Assembly: GCA_006384855.1 (NCBI GenBank)
Contig: VCJN01001728.1
Span: 1 to 64,000 of the forward strand
Reading direction: 5' to 3'
Length of the DNA: 64,000 nt
Source of the DNA: Tetraselmis striata
Lineage: Eukaryota; Chlorophyta; Chlorodendrophyceae; Chlorodendrales; Chlorodendraceae
Shown in pieces: positions 8,829 through 20,240 of this stretch. The translations under genes were made by a program, and so were the position numbers. The notes beneath the pieces were generated by a model. It searched no databases. It was not told the origin of the DNA and saw only the letters and a list, made by a program, of their open reading frames with translations. Each line of letters begins with the position of its first letter. The stretch's first letter is position 1.

Positions 8829-10928
8829 TCAGGAGCTTGAGGCAATACTGCGGTGCGTGGTCCAGAGCCGGTCTAGTGCCGCCGATACCCATCCCGGGTC
8901 CTCGCCCGCCTGCTGCGCCTCCACCTGCAGCTCCCGCCGCAGCTCCTCCACCGCGTCCGCGTCGTCGATCCCCAGATTGCCTGCGCATCCCGGCAAGCTC
9001 CGGGTCATGGTGGTACACGCTAGGCGGATATGCTAGGAATGACAGTCATCAAGGGCGGAGTGAGCAACATTCAGCAAGCTCTCGCCCATCCATCTGTCAC
9101 TCACACTGCACATCCAGCTGCCACAGAGCGTGGTTCACTACAACGCTGCCGTCACGGCTGTGCTCTGGCCGGACCGCTCGGACTAGTGCCTTGGCCCCGG
9201 CGTAACCTACTTGATTGCCTGCCGGATGCAGCCCGCAGCACAGCAGTCAATGCAATAGCCCGACACAATCAGCCACTGCAATCAATCAACGCAAACCGAC
9301 ACGAAGCACCGAGACGCTGCGCTGGTTTTGGCCCAGCGGCGCTCTGGCCGCACCCCATAAGCTTAGCGTTCTCAGCGCGGAGTGATGCACCCACGTGGCA
9401 TCATAACTGCGCCGTGGCGCAAGCGCCGAGGCGAGTGCCTGTGCGCCGTCATCCCCGATGGAGTTGCCTGGAGACAACATGGAAACAGCATCAGCGAGGG
9501 TTCAGCCGCAGTGTGACACCTCAGCCTTGCGGTACCAACGGCCCCAACGCATGCAATATTGAGGCCGGGGCCAGCAATATGTGTGTTTATACGCGGCGGA
9601 AGCGTCACAAAGGTGAACAGGTGACTCCGTGTAGCATTGTCCGCCTATCAACGCAAGGGGCTGAAGCGGAGAGCAGTCCTGAGCCACAAGCAACAGGAGA
9701 GAGAAGTGGAAGCGAGGCATGGGGATGGAAAAGCAGAAGGAAATACGCAACATAACCCCCACAGGATGGACCAGCTCTGTTGCATCGTACTGAACAGTGG
9801 TAGAAAAACGTGCATGCGCTTCGAATGTTCCAGTGTACCACCCAGTTTTCAGAGTGCCTCATGAAACCGTCACATGTGCGGCGTGGGTGCTCGCTGCAGA
9901 TTAAATTGAGCGGCAGGGCGGGCGGCTCGGGGCGCACACTCAAGCTGGAGATCTTCCAGCGTCCCGTTGAACGCCCAGGTGCCGTCCTCGTTCTGTCGAG
10001 GCTCCAGGATCTGCGCTATATGGCAGCATCCCGCGTCGCCCAATTCCGTGCCTGTTGCGCTGAAGCAGCATGGCCCCGTTACAACCGAAGAGCGTAGCCA
10101 GGGGGGGGGGGGGGGGGGGGGGCTCATTCCATTGCCAACCCACGACAGGTAATAAGCCAGAAAAAACGCACTGCGCACGGCTACTGGCCACCGGCTACCG
10201 ACGGGCCACTTGGCAGCCGGTAGCCGACCGGTGGTCGGTGGCCGACGGGCCGCGTGGCGCCTATGTGTAGACGAGCAGGCCAAGCCGCACCCCCGAGGTC
10301 CAGCACCGCGAGCGTGCTGTTATGCACCCACCGGCCGTCCGGGTTCATGCGGGGCCGCAGAGCATCCGACAGAGCTTGGGCGCCCTCCTCGCCCAGATGC
10401 ACTCCTGCACAGCACCGAAGATCAATTTGTCCAACAGCAACACGCTGCGTGCCCAACATCAAGGGCCCGCATCAGCGGCGGGTGGCATATTACATACTGC
10501 TATAGTAACGCACGCGTTGTTCCGCAGCAAGAAAAAGGTGAGTTCCCAACCTCTGCGACGGTTCCGGGGTGGCTTGAGGGTAAGTGATAGTGGGCAACGG
10601 ATAAGCGCGTCAGCCTAGCATTCAGGATCTCGCCGTCCCCAAAAGCGCACCACCAAACCGTTGGCAGATGTGCAAGAGCGAGTGGCCCAACTGGACTAAG
10701 CGGCCTGGGAGCAATCCGGGTAAAACACATGATGCCCCCCGCAATGTGGTGAGCTATGGCGGACAGGCGGTGGGCGGTGGCTGCCAGTCAGGGGGTTACA
10801 TGTGCGCACCATTGAGCCCCAGCCGCTGCACACAAGCGTTGTGCACCCAGCTCCCGTCCTTGCTCCGGACCGGCTGAAGCGCCTCCGCAATGGCGACCAC
10901 GCCGATGAGCGGCATGAGCACAGCCCCT
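8829..10928 (-). CDS. Leucine-rich-repeat (RNase-inhibitor type) protein, C-terminal exons
   Basis: Five minus-strand exons each carry one LRR of the ribonuclease-inhibitor/NLR type and each is flanked by AG and GT. They lie at about 10928-10810 (AIAEALQP...WVHNACVQRLGLNG), 10404-10291 (HLGEEGAQALSDALRP...WVHNSTLAVLDLG), about 10061-9943 (ELGDAGCCHIAQILEP...FNGTLEDLQLE), about 9469-9356 (NSIGDDGAQALASALAP...ALRTLSLWG) and 8980-8829 (NLGIDDADAVEELRREL, ending at TGA 8829-8831). Exons are about 114-150 nt, close to one repeat each. LRR proteins of this shape act in protein binding; nothing shows a specific partner. Upstream exons of the same gene are probably those at 11302-12926, but the link is inferred from strand and order only. 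Alternative: an NLR-like or RanGAP-like receptor whose N-terminus is not recognised. Confidence 0.65.
10100..10121. repeat. Poly-G run, 22 nt
   Basis: Uninterrupted G run on the + strand between LRR exons; poly-C on the gene's sense strand. Confidence 0.95.
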
Positions 10929-11301
10929 GCCAAACCATGCCGGTTGCACAGGAGCGTGTCAGCAACTCCAGCCAGGCAGATGCTATGTACTGTTTCCTGG
11001 GCTCTCTTCAGGAAACTCCGAACAAACACTGCCCAAAGCGACCGGTTGACAACTGATAAAAGTTTATTCATTGAAGAATGCGAGATCTGTAGAAGCTGTA
11101 AAACCCCCTAGTAACCAATTATTACATGGTAATCACCCCTGTTATAACAGTGCCCGTCGATCAGAAATCATCCAAGGCATTCAATAACAACCTGGATGAC
11201 GTTGAAACTGATTAATATATATCAGGACAGTGCCCCATGTTGCATTATGTACGTTTCAATTATATAATTGGGCGCACTGCGTGGCACTACCTACGCACCT
11301 C

Positions 11302-12926
11302 CTAGGTCTAGCTCCTGGCGCAGCCCCAGGCGCAGCTTCTCCGCCTCGTACGTTCCCACAAAGGCCCAGAAGACCTCGCCGCGCGGGTCATGCACCTCCG
11401 CCTCAAGCCGCTCCGCTGGGATGTGCCGCCGCAGCCGCTGCGCTGCCGGACCCAGCACCTCGCTGATGTTCTGTGTAGCCGAGGAAGCAGCAGCGGCGTA
11501 TTACTATTTCAGTAGAGGGCGGCGAGGACTGAGTGATTCGCGCTGCATCGGCTGGCAGCGTATAAGCGCAATCACACGTTGGCCCTAGGGCAGGTGTAGC
11601 AAGGCCTAAGCTGATTGCCACCCCAGCCTCCCCAACTCCCAGTACTATTATTGTGGAATACCTGTGTTTCCCACATGGACACTTGAGGGCGCCATGTGGC
11701 GGTATTTATAGGTGGGGACTTTGGGGGGCAGTGCGCAGCAGCGGCCTCGCCTCCATTTGCAGGAGGCTGAGGTCCGTGGAGACGAGCTTCCCGATGTCCG
11801 CGCCTGGCAGCACCGTCTTGAGCGCCACCACGCGCCGCGCCAGCTCCCGCCAGCCCAGGCCCGCCACCTGGGGCACACTGGCGCGGGGGACCGGCAGCAA
11901 TGCCGCGCCAGCCGACAACGCCAACTCGTTGTCAATCAGCCCGCATTGAATTGCATATCGATGTAATTCCTCAAAATGAATTAATAAATGCATGGCTATA
12001 GATATATTGAGTTGATTTAATCATGAAGTGGCATTTTTGGAGTGTCGCATTGCTCAAGTGCTCACTGCCCTGTTATTCCCAGGTCGGCTGGTGAGCTCCA
12101 TCCCATGTTGGATGGGTGGGCGGATCGTTTGCATAGCCTCTCAGCGCGCTAACCGTCGCCGGTCGCACCTGCTCAGGAGCTTGAGCGTCTCACTGCGCCG
12201 GCAGGCCAGCAGGTCGGTGAAGCGGTTCAGAAGGTCGATGGCATCGAACCCTGTGGCGCCCAGCACGCGGGCGCTCCCCCACTGGCCGCCCTCGGCCTCC
12301 TCCTCATCTGCGTCCTCCTGATCGCCCGATATTGAGGCCCCTGGCAACAGACTCCGCCACGGGGCCAGCGTGGGGACGTAGCCGTGCCTCGCCATCAGCG
12401 CCTCCGTCTGCACAGCCAGCCACGCCACCTCGCCGTCATCGCCGTCTCCGCGGTCCTCCGCCAGCCAGCGCGCCACATTCCGTGCCGAGTCCACCTCCTG
12501 CGCCAGATACGGGCAGTGAGGTCGCCAGTCGGCCGCCACGGACGCCTCCCAGGCGCGCTGGCTGCGCAAGCCGCTGTCGCGCAGGAACGCCGCGTACGCT
12601 GCCTCGGCGCGCTCTGCCGAGTGGAGCCACGCGCTCCGGCGGTCCCCCGCGGACGGGCCGCTTCCCAGCACCGACGCCCGTACTCTCAGCGGTGCCCGCC
12701 AATCAGCGCGTCGCCCGAGACGATTCTGTGCCACGCGCGTCGATGGCGCACGGACGCTTAGTGCTTGGAGGGAGCCGGCCGGCAATAGGGCCGAATTCGC
12801 CCGCTGGCTGCGGTTGCTGGAGTAGTACCCGTCATGGGCGAGAGATACCGCCACGCCAGCCGAGGGACTACCACGTGCTTGATAGGGCCAAGCGCCGGGG
12901 GCGCAAGACGCGGAAAAACAGCGCAT
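11302..12926 (-). CDS. Unrecognised protein, probable N-terminal exons of the LRR gene
   Basis: Three coding blocks on the minus strand have consistent codon use and splice borders. Block 12720-12141 (open further to 12926) includes EVAWLAVQTEALMARHGYVP, an acidic GDQEDADEEEAEGG stretch and DAIDLLNRFTDLLACRRSET. Block about 11925-11740 has WRELARRVVALKTVLPGADI followed by KLVSTDLSLLQME. Block about 11470-11302 follows a CTACACAG acceptor: ISEVLGPAAQRLRRHIPAER, then EVFWAFVGTYEAEKLRLGL and a GTGCGT donor. All look helical. No family is recognised; the LKTVLPGAD pattern is faintly like organelle-targeted helical-repeat proteins. That these join the LRR exons below is an inference. Confidence 0.45.
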
Positions 12927-13077
12927 GGGCCAGTGCTTTGCGGCAGCAGAGACGCCGCTGGTGGCCGCCTTCGCGCGTAAAGCGGGTGTAGGAGCGTGCC
13001 GCCGCTCCTGGCATAGTGTACCAGCGGCATCGCCAGCGCGTGCAAGTCGCCAGCTTGTTCGATAAAACGGCTCTTTC

Positions 13078-13370
13078 GGCCGACGCCTAAACGGGTAGGG
13101 CGGACCTTTCGTGGTCAGTGCCGGGTATTTTGATGGCAGTGTTTTAGACGGTGATCCAACAGTGCTGTTGGAGATTCCGTCACTGGCCTTCCATTAGTCT
13201 TGCAGAATGCTTCGGCAATTTGCTTGATGACTATAACGGAGCGTCGCCTACCCATATAAATTCCAGGGCTTTCCGTAGCTGGATTGCTGCCTAAACGGCC
13301 GTCGTAGAGACGCTGCAAGGGTTTCACTGGTGCCAGTCCTGTCCCGGGGGCGGAAAAAAAACTGCTCTTC
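13078..13370 (+). mobile_element. LINE 3'-tail copy (+ orientation)
   Basis: Reverse-complement match to 7938-8204 over about 280 bp, including ACGGGTAGGGCGGACCTTTC and the terminal CCCGGGGGCGGAAAAAAAA. It is truncated at its 5' side just before the ORF stop, as in LINE retrocopies. Confidence 0.85.
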
Positions 13371-13404
13371 GCTTCACTGGCGTCAGGTCTACTACCCACG
13401 TTTC

Positions 13405-13500
13405 TTTTTTCCACCCCCGGGACAGGACTGGCAACAGTGAAACCCTCGCAGCGTCTTTACAACGGCAGTTTTAACAACGTCTCTACAGCGTTTTAAACAG
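13405..13500 (-). mobile_element. LINE 3'-tail fragment (- orientation)
   Basis: TTCTTTTTTCCACCCCCGGG, GACAGGACTGGCAACAGTG and GCAGCGTCTTTACAACGG repeat the last ~80 bp of the LINE tail in opposite orientation, 35 bp from the previous copy. Confidence 0.7.
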
Positions 13501-13591
13501 CGTCTATACAACGGTCGTTTTTGCTATAAGGATTCGAGTCAAAAAATGAGTACATGTGCATTTCGAACCAACTCGAAATAAGGACGTCACA

Positions 13592-14778
13592 TTATTGCTG
13601 TATGATTTGTTTTACATCAGTGCTTGAACATGTGCGCACTACAAATAGAACTAACAGCAACCATGAAAGGTTGCCAGCAAAAGAGAGACATAAGCCTAAA
13701 ACCAAGGTTGAGCAGGAGGCCAGGGAGCCAAGAACCAAGGAAGAGCCAACGGAACCACGAAGTCGCCAAGCTGCCAGGAACCAAAGCGTCAAGGGAAGCA
13801 CTGAAGCCAAGGAACGACCAGAAAGACCGAAATGGGAATCAACATGAAACCAATGGGGACCACTGCCCCGGGGTAGGCCGCGGCGAGTACGCTTGCAGCC
13901 AAGCAATGACCCGGGTATTAGCAACACATGCCGAGGAGCGACGCGACGCAGGCGCATCAGCACCATCACGTGCCGCGCGCGCCCTCGACCCTGCCAAGCC
14001 CTGCCAAGAACGTTGTCTGCATGTGCCATGTTAATGAGCAAGGAGAAACGGTGGCGCCACGCAGACAAGAGCCGGCCGATTTTTTGGCCAGTGTGTGTGT
14101 GTGTGTGGCTAGCTTTCGCGAGCTCCACCAAGAAGGCCTCCGCGTGCGGGGCCAGCGAGCCGAACTCGGAGACGGCGAAAGGAACAAAGCGAAGCATGCC
14201 GGCGGCGTTTCGGACACCCTCGTCATACTTTTGGATTTTGTGGCGCTCTGCAGCCCGCAATATAGTCGTTGGATCCGACCTTGACACGCCGAGGATAGGG
14301 GCAACGGTGGTATCGACAGCAACCGTGTTCCCGCGGATACCACCATACCCAAAAAGCCCACCATCGGCCGGCCGGCCGTCGCTGCCCTTCGGAAGAGAAA
14401 CAAGCACCGACGGGTCCGTGAGGATCTGGACACCCACGCCTGGGCGGACTTCACGTTGTGACAAACGTCGGAAAGGCCATGTGCCCCCCACTCGTGTGCG
14501 GCGTGATCGGAGTCGCCCCCAGAGCAACGTGCCACGTGATCAGCGTACGCGACCGCCCAAGCTGAAGGAGTGAATTCCACGCCAGCATCCTCAAAACGGG
14601 CCAGCATGCCTTGTACCGAGGAGCAAAAAGCACAAGGGCAGGGCTCGCCACGGGAGAGGACAAGAGCCGCCGGAATGCCAAATTGGCGGCAAGCGGCAGC
14701 GCGGAACATGGAATCGTAGTACTTTGGGGAACGCTCACGGACTTCACCAAGGCGACCCTCACTTGGATGATCAGTCAC
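13592..14778 (-). pseudogene. Retroelement ORF2 C-terminal domain, frameshifted
   Basis: The frame starting at 14778 gives FGIPAALVLSRGEPCPCAFC and DHVARCSGGDSDHAAHEWG, a CxC...H...C...H zinc-binding arrangement. The frame used below about 14527 gives GRPADGGLFGYGGI, VAVDTTVAPILGV, AAERHKIQKYDEG and GMLRFVPFAVSEFGSLAPHA. This string is the C-terminal module found after reverse transcriptase in many plant and algal LINE-like elements. The two parts are in different frames, so the gene is broken near 14480-14530. Below about 14080 the frame runs into GTGTGT repeat and 3' UTR. No reverse transcriptase core is seen. Sequence at 13600-13680 recurs at 25690-25770, marking the tail of the same family. 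Confidence 0.7.
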
Positions 14779-14970
14779 CAGGAACGCTGTCGCAGCGCGT
14801 ACGAGGCGGCCCCGGAAGCAGTTACTGTCAGCGGTTACTGTAATATAGTAATACTACACGTACGTATTACACCCAGCTTGCAACCGAGGGTGCACCCCTC
14901 CCGTTGCGGCAGGCGGCTTGCCCGGCGTGCGGCAGTGGGTGCGGCCGTGCGTCGGGGTCAAACCTTGCCG

Positions 14971-17755
14971 TCAAGTCCACTCAGCTCGAGTCCCTTATGG
15001 AGCTGTTTTTCCAGGGCCATGCTCTCAAATTGCGAGGAAGCCCCTTGAGCCCCCGCTCCCACCCTCCAGCACAACACTGGAGGTTCCGAGAGGTTGAGCA
15101 ACTCGGGTATGGGCACAACGCGGGAGAGGGGCGTGGAGATACACTTCTGTGCAGCGCCTGGTTCCCCAACTACCAGCGCCACCCAAGGATTGAGCCACAC
15201 GCAGCCAAGCCCCTCCACCTACGGCTGAGTGTAGAGCCGTGCCTGGCCATGATACGCAATATGCTCGGAAGGGAAGGTTCAGAGACTAGACGGGAGCCGG
15301 TGCGGCGGGGCACCGCCGTGCTCAAAATATAGTCCCTCACCACTTGAGAGGGTGCATGTAGTAAGCTCCCCAGGGAGGGGTGAGCTACAGGGGCTGTGCC
15401 GTTCCCGGCTATGTGAGATTGTATAATATGGAGCTAGTATGGGAGTGAGCTCCGCGGCTCGGGGGTTGGTGGAACGGCATGCCGCCCTCGTGACTGCCCA
15501 TGTTCGTAAATATATGATCTCGAGGTCAAGTCCACTCAGCTCGAGTCCCTTATGGAGCTGTTTTTCCAGGGCCATGCTCTCAAACTGCGAGGAAGCCCCT
15601 TGAGCCCCCGCTCCCACCCCCCAGCACAACACTGGAGGTTCCGAGAGGTTGAGCAACTCGGGTATGGGCACAACGCGGGAGAGGGGCGTGGAGATACACT
15701 TATGTGCAGCGCCTGGTTCCCCAATTACCAGCGCCACCCAAGGATCGGGCCACACGCAGCCAAGCCCCTCCACCCACGGCCGAGTGTAGAGCCGTGCCTG
15801 GCCATGATACGCATATGCTCGATCGGAGGGGAAGGTTCAGAGACTAGACGGGAGCCGGTGCCGCGGAACACCGCCGTGCTCAAAATATAGTCCCTCACCA
15901 CCTGAGAGGGTGCATGTAGTGAGCTCCCCAGGCAGGGGTGAGCTACAGGGGCTGGGTCGTTCCCGGCTATGTGAGATTGTATAATATGGAGCTAGTATGG
16001 GAGTGAGCTCCGCGGCTCGGGGGTTGGTGGAACGGCATGCCGCCCTCGTGACTGCCCATGTTCGTAAATATATGATCTCGAGGTCAAGTCCACTCAGCTC
16101 GAGTCCCTTATGGAGCTGTTTTTCCAGGGCCATGCTCTCAAATTGCGAGGAAGCCCCTTGAGCCCCCGCTCCCACCCCCCAGCATAACACTGGAGGTTCC
16201 GAGAGGTTGAGCAACTCGGGTATGGGCACAACGCGGGAGAGGGGCGTGGAGATACACTTCTGTGCAGCGCCTGGTTCCCCAATTACCAGCGCCACCCAAG
16301 GATTGAGCCACACGCAGCCAAGCCCCTCCACCTACGGCTGAGTGCTTTTAGCCGTGCCTGGCCGTGATACGCAATATGCTCGGAAGGGAAGGTTCAGAGA
16401 CTAGACGGGAGCCGGTGCCGCGGGGCACCGCCGTGCTCAAGATATAGTCCCTCACCACCTGAGAGGGTGCATGTAGTAAGCTCCCTAGGGAGGGGTGAGC
16501 TACAGGGGCTGTGCCGTTCCCGGCTATGTGAGATTGTATAATATGGAGCTAGTATGGGAGTGAGCTCCGCGGCTCGGGGGTTGGTGGAACGGCATGCCGC
16601 CCTCGTGACTGCCCATGTTCGTAAATATATGATCTCGAGGTCAAGTCCACTCAGCTCGAGTCCCTTATGGAGCTGTTTTTCCAGGGCCATGCTCTCAAAT
16701 TGCGAGGAAGCCCCTTGAGCCCCCGCTCCCACCCCCCAGCATAACACTGGAGGTTCCGAGAGGTTGAGCAACTCGGGTATGGGCACAACGCGGGAGAGGG
16801 GCGTGGAGATACACTTCTGTGCAGCGCCTGGTTCCCCAATTACCAGCGCCACCCAAGGATTGAGCCACACGCAGCCAAGCCCCTCCACCTACGGCTGAGT
16901 GCTTTTAGCCGTGCCTGGCCGTGATACGCAATATGCTCGGAAGGGAAGGTTCAGAGACTAGACGGGAGCCGGTGCCGCGGGGCACCGCCGTGCTCAAGAT
17001 ATAGTCCCTCACCACCTGAGAGGGTGCATGTAGTGAGCTCCCCAGGCAGGGGTGAGCTACAGGGGCTGGGCCGTTCCCGGCTATGTGAGATTGTATAATA
17101 TGGAGCTAGTATGGGAGTGAGCTCCGCGGCTCGGGGGTTGGTGGAACGGCATGCCGCCCTCGTGACTGCCCATGTTCGTATATATATGATCTCGAGGTCA
17201 AGTCCACTCAGCTCGAGTCCCTTATGGAGCTGTTTTTCCAGGGCCATGCTCTCAAATTGCGAGGAAGCCCCTTGAGCCCCCGCTCCCACCCCCCAGCACA
17301 ACACTGGAGGTTCCGAGAGGTTGAGCAACTCGGGTATGGGCACAACGCGGGAGAGGGGCAAGGAGATACACTTATGTGCAGCGCCTGGTTCCCCAATTAC
17401 CAGCGCCACCCAAGGATCGGGCCACACGCAGCCAAGCCCCTCCACCTACGGCCGAGTGTAGAGCCGTGCCTGGCCATGATACGCATATGCTCGATCGGAG
17501 GGGAAGGTTCAGAGACTAGACGGGAGCCGGTGCCGCGGAACACCGCCGTGCTCAAGATATAGTCCCTCACCACCTGAGAGGGTGCATGTAGTGAGCTCCC
17601 CAGGCAGGGGTGAGCTACAGGGGCTGGGTCGTTCCCGGCTATGTGAGATTGTATCATATGGAGCTAGTATGGGAGTGAGCTCCGCGGCTCGGGGGTTGGT
17701 GGAACGGCATGCCGCCCTCGTGACTGCCCATGTTCGTAAATATATGATCTCGAGG
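14971..17755. repeat. 557-bp tandem array, five copies
   Basis: Units begin at 14971, 15526, 16084, 16641 and 17198 (TCAAGTCCACTCAGCTCGAG) with lengths of 555-558 bp. They differ at only a few sites, such as GAGTGTAGAGCC versus GAGTGCTTTTAGCC. Each unit gives a 164-residue minus frame and shorter plus frames, but none resembles a known protein and the repetition itself explains them. The last unit stops at CTCGAGG (17755), exactly where the retroelement C-terminus begins. The plus frame at the end of the unit (HAALVTAHVRKYMIS) could be the upstream part of that retroelement. Confidence 0.93.
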
Positions 17756-17756
17756 C

Positions 17757-19550
17757 ATGGAGGCTGCAATCGTTCAGATGCGTATGCCCGCGGATTTTGG
17801 CGGTCTGAATCTGGCCTTGCTGCAGTCTGAGGCCCCTGCGGCGTTTTATTCCGCGCAATCGGTTGTCCTGCCAAAGCTTGTACGGGAATACGGGCCCGCC
17901 CTTGGCCCCTTGTACGAGGCGGTACGCGCCGAGATGTTGTCTACTGTGGCTACGAGTCCTTTGCCATGGGCGCATGAGACGCGCCGCGTGTACGAGACTG
18001 TACGGGCCCTAACCACGTTACCGCAAGAAGATGTGCGGTGCGCACGCGCGGCATATGGGCACGCCCACGAGATGTTAGAGTTACTTACGGTCAGTAATGC
18101 TACGACCACCGCTGCATCGGATCTAGCAGCTGGTACTAAGACCCGTACGGGTACGAGCACCAGCGGAGGACTGTGCGTCACCACATCTCATTTTACGGCC
18201 ACTCCTCTTGGAGTTGGTACTGGTGAGGCCGCCTCTGCTGCCCAGCAATTGCTTCCTATCGGTGGTACGAGTACTGCCAATACCGTTACTACATGCGCTT
18301 TTGTAGCTCTCTGAAGATACCGTCGCCTGGCGATTTAGTGGCACTCCCTCCGTCAGCAGCGACTGTTTCCCTCCCAGACTCGCTACCAGGTTCTACTGCT
18401 CCGCCCTCGGGTACGGGTTCGGGTGCGGCCTCCGATGATCAGCCCACGACCATGGTTGTCCAACGCCACCGTAGCCGTGCGATTCGCTTGCGTGACTTCG
18501 TGGCCCTCGATCTCAGCTTCCAGCGTACTGGTGCCGCGGCCTCGCGACTTGATACCCTGCGCTTGAAAAGCGCGTGCGGGCCGGGCTCCCTATCGCTTTT
18601 CCAGTCGGATCACGACTCAGCCCGCAAGATTCCCCATGCTGCGTATTCGGCCGCCGCTGCGCGGGTGCTGGGCCTTTGCCCGCGCGGAGGTTCCGCGCTT
18701 GTCATCACTTCCTCTGGCCCCACGTCTGGTATTGATCCCTTATGGCTTCGCTCTACGGATGGCCCGAACCGGAGCGCCACGGATTTCATCGTGGATCATC
18801 TACCCTTATGCCCCGTAGCGAACTACAAGCACCACATGCATACCGCTTTGAAGAATCTGTGGGCATATGTGGCAATTGATGCGGGGGCGGTGCTTGACCA
18901 GGACCGCTCGGGAGCCGGCGACTTGACCCTTGAGACGAGTGGGCTGCGCCCAGCGGACCGCTCACGGCCGTCGGACTTGATACTGGCGGGGTGGGGGGGG
19001 GGGGGGGGGGGCGTGCGATTACATGATCGACTTCGCGTGCGTGTCCTCCACGACCCCCACTTGGAGCAACGACCCCCGCTGGTGCACCCCGGGAATCGCG
19101 GCGACCGAGGCGGAGCAGGGTAAGTTGGCAGCGGACCGGGCGTCTTCCGCCCCAGTGCATGGTGTTCACCAGTACTACACTTTTGTGGTTGAGGACCGCG
19201 GCCGTCTCGGGAAGTCCGCTTTGACGGTGGTCTACATCTTCGCGGTGCTGTTGGCTGTGCACAGCTTCCCTGGAGGTCCTTCCGCCCCGACCTCATGCTT
19301 CCTTCGTGGTCAGTCCGTTCAGGCACTTCGGAACTTTGTCGCTAGCCAACTTGCTGAGTTCCGCCGTCACCTGTCGCGCACCGCACACGGCGGGGGTTGT
19401 TACAGCGGGTTTTCTGCTTGCTTGCGTGCATGGTACCCTGGGTGGCATTCTCTCTGCCGTTGTGCAGATGGCCAAGTCTGATGCGTGGGCTCGTGCCCAT
19501 TCTGCTTCTTCTCCTGCCACTGCTTCCACCTCGCAGTCGCTGTAGAGGAC
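17757..19550 (+). pseudogene. LINE-like ORF2 C-terminus, frameshifted
   Basis: Three plus frames in order resemble the region after a reverse transcriptase. 17757-18314 has QMRMPADFGGLNLALLQSEA, the 'LP...GGLGL' segment. 18293-19010 has ALDLSFQRTGAAASRLDTLR, then RKIPHAAYSAAAARVLGLCP, a degenerate zinc-binding stretch and RPSDLILAGW. 19023-19481 has YMIDFACVSSTTPTW, TEAEQGKLAADRAS and YYTFVVEDRGRLGKSA, matching the same 'RPADVLL..W - DFTV - F.PF..D..G' C-terminal module seen at 13.9-14.5 kb. Frames change near 18300 and at the poly-G run 18992-19011. No reverse transcriptase core is seen upstream; the tandem array sits there instead. Confidence 0.65.
18992..19011. repeat. Poly-G run interrupting a retroelement frame
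   Basis: About 19 G with one T near the start; the reading frame changes across it. Confidence 0.9.
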
Positions 19551-20099
19551 CTTTCTGATTGTCCTTTTGTGGCGATTTCCTGATATCGCCTTATGCTGCT
19601 AGCTCATGTAATTAATACTACGCGTACGTACACAAAAAATTTGCCACTACCAGTATGGCAGTAGTATACGGGTAGGTACTAGTAAACATCAAGACATGGG
19701 AATCGATATACAGTACAGGGATTGTAACGGCCCAGCCTCCTTTCTCAAAGCTGCGAAGCCGCCATTCTTTTACATTTTATATTTGGAATTCTGGAAACAT
19801 CCGGTTCGGCAAAAAAGGGATTGCACGGGGTTATCCAGACGTTGGCTCCATGATGAGAAAATTGTCCTGAAAAATACTGAAACATACCCATGTCACTGGA
19901 CGGCGGAGGGCACCAAATCCGAAATGTATGGTATTTAACCGAGGATACGGAGATTTCAGGATTCTAGTGAAAAGTTTTCCGGAAATCGTATATGAACCGG
20001 AAAGGGAAAAGCATGGGGCATGCCAAAAGAAGCTGAGCGTTTTCAATTGCCGTGGATGTAGCTGTACGCAGCTTGCAAAGTACAGCTGGAGACCGGCAT
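19551..20099. other. No gene recognised
   Basis: AT-richer sequence between the LINE end and the DIRS-like element. TAATACTACGCGTACGTA at about 19616 resembles TAATACTACACGTACGTA at about 14851 and may be a target-site duplication around the LINE plus array. Confidence 0.4.
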
Positions 20100-20240
20100 T
20101 TGAAAATGCCGGTTTTCCGTGCCGTAGCCCGCCGCATATAATGCGGCGGCTGTCAGTATGATTGCTCATTCTCTCGTCGTGCTTACCGGCGCTTTGATTT
20201 ACGTCTGTTCTACTATTGATCTGCCACGAATCTGAGCACC

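Noticed and set aside
7938-13370. A 5.4-kb DNA transposon with 280-bp terminal inverted repeats
   Set aside because: One repeat is the 3' UTR of a LINE whose ORF end lies beside it, both copies end in an A-run, and additional solo tails occur elsewhere. These are LINE retrocopies in opposite orientation.
14958-17874. Repeated 164-residue minus-strand proteins (MEGLGCVW...)
   Set aside because: They recur only because the 557-bp DNA unit repeats; no family resemblance, and other frames in the unit are equally open.
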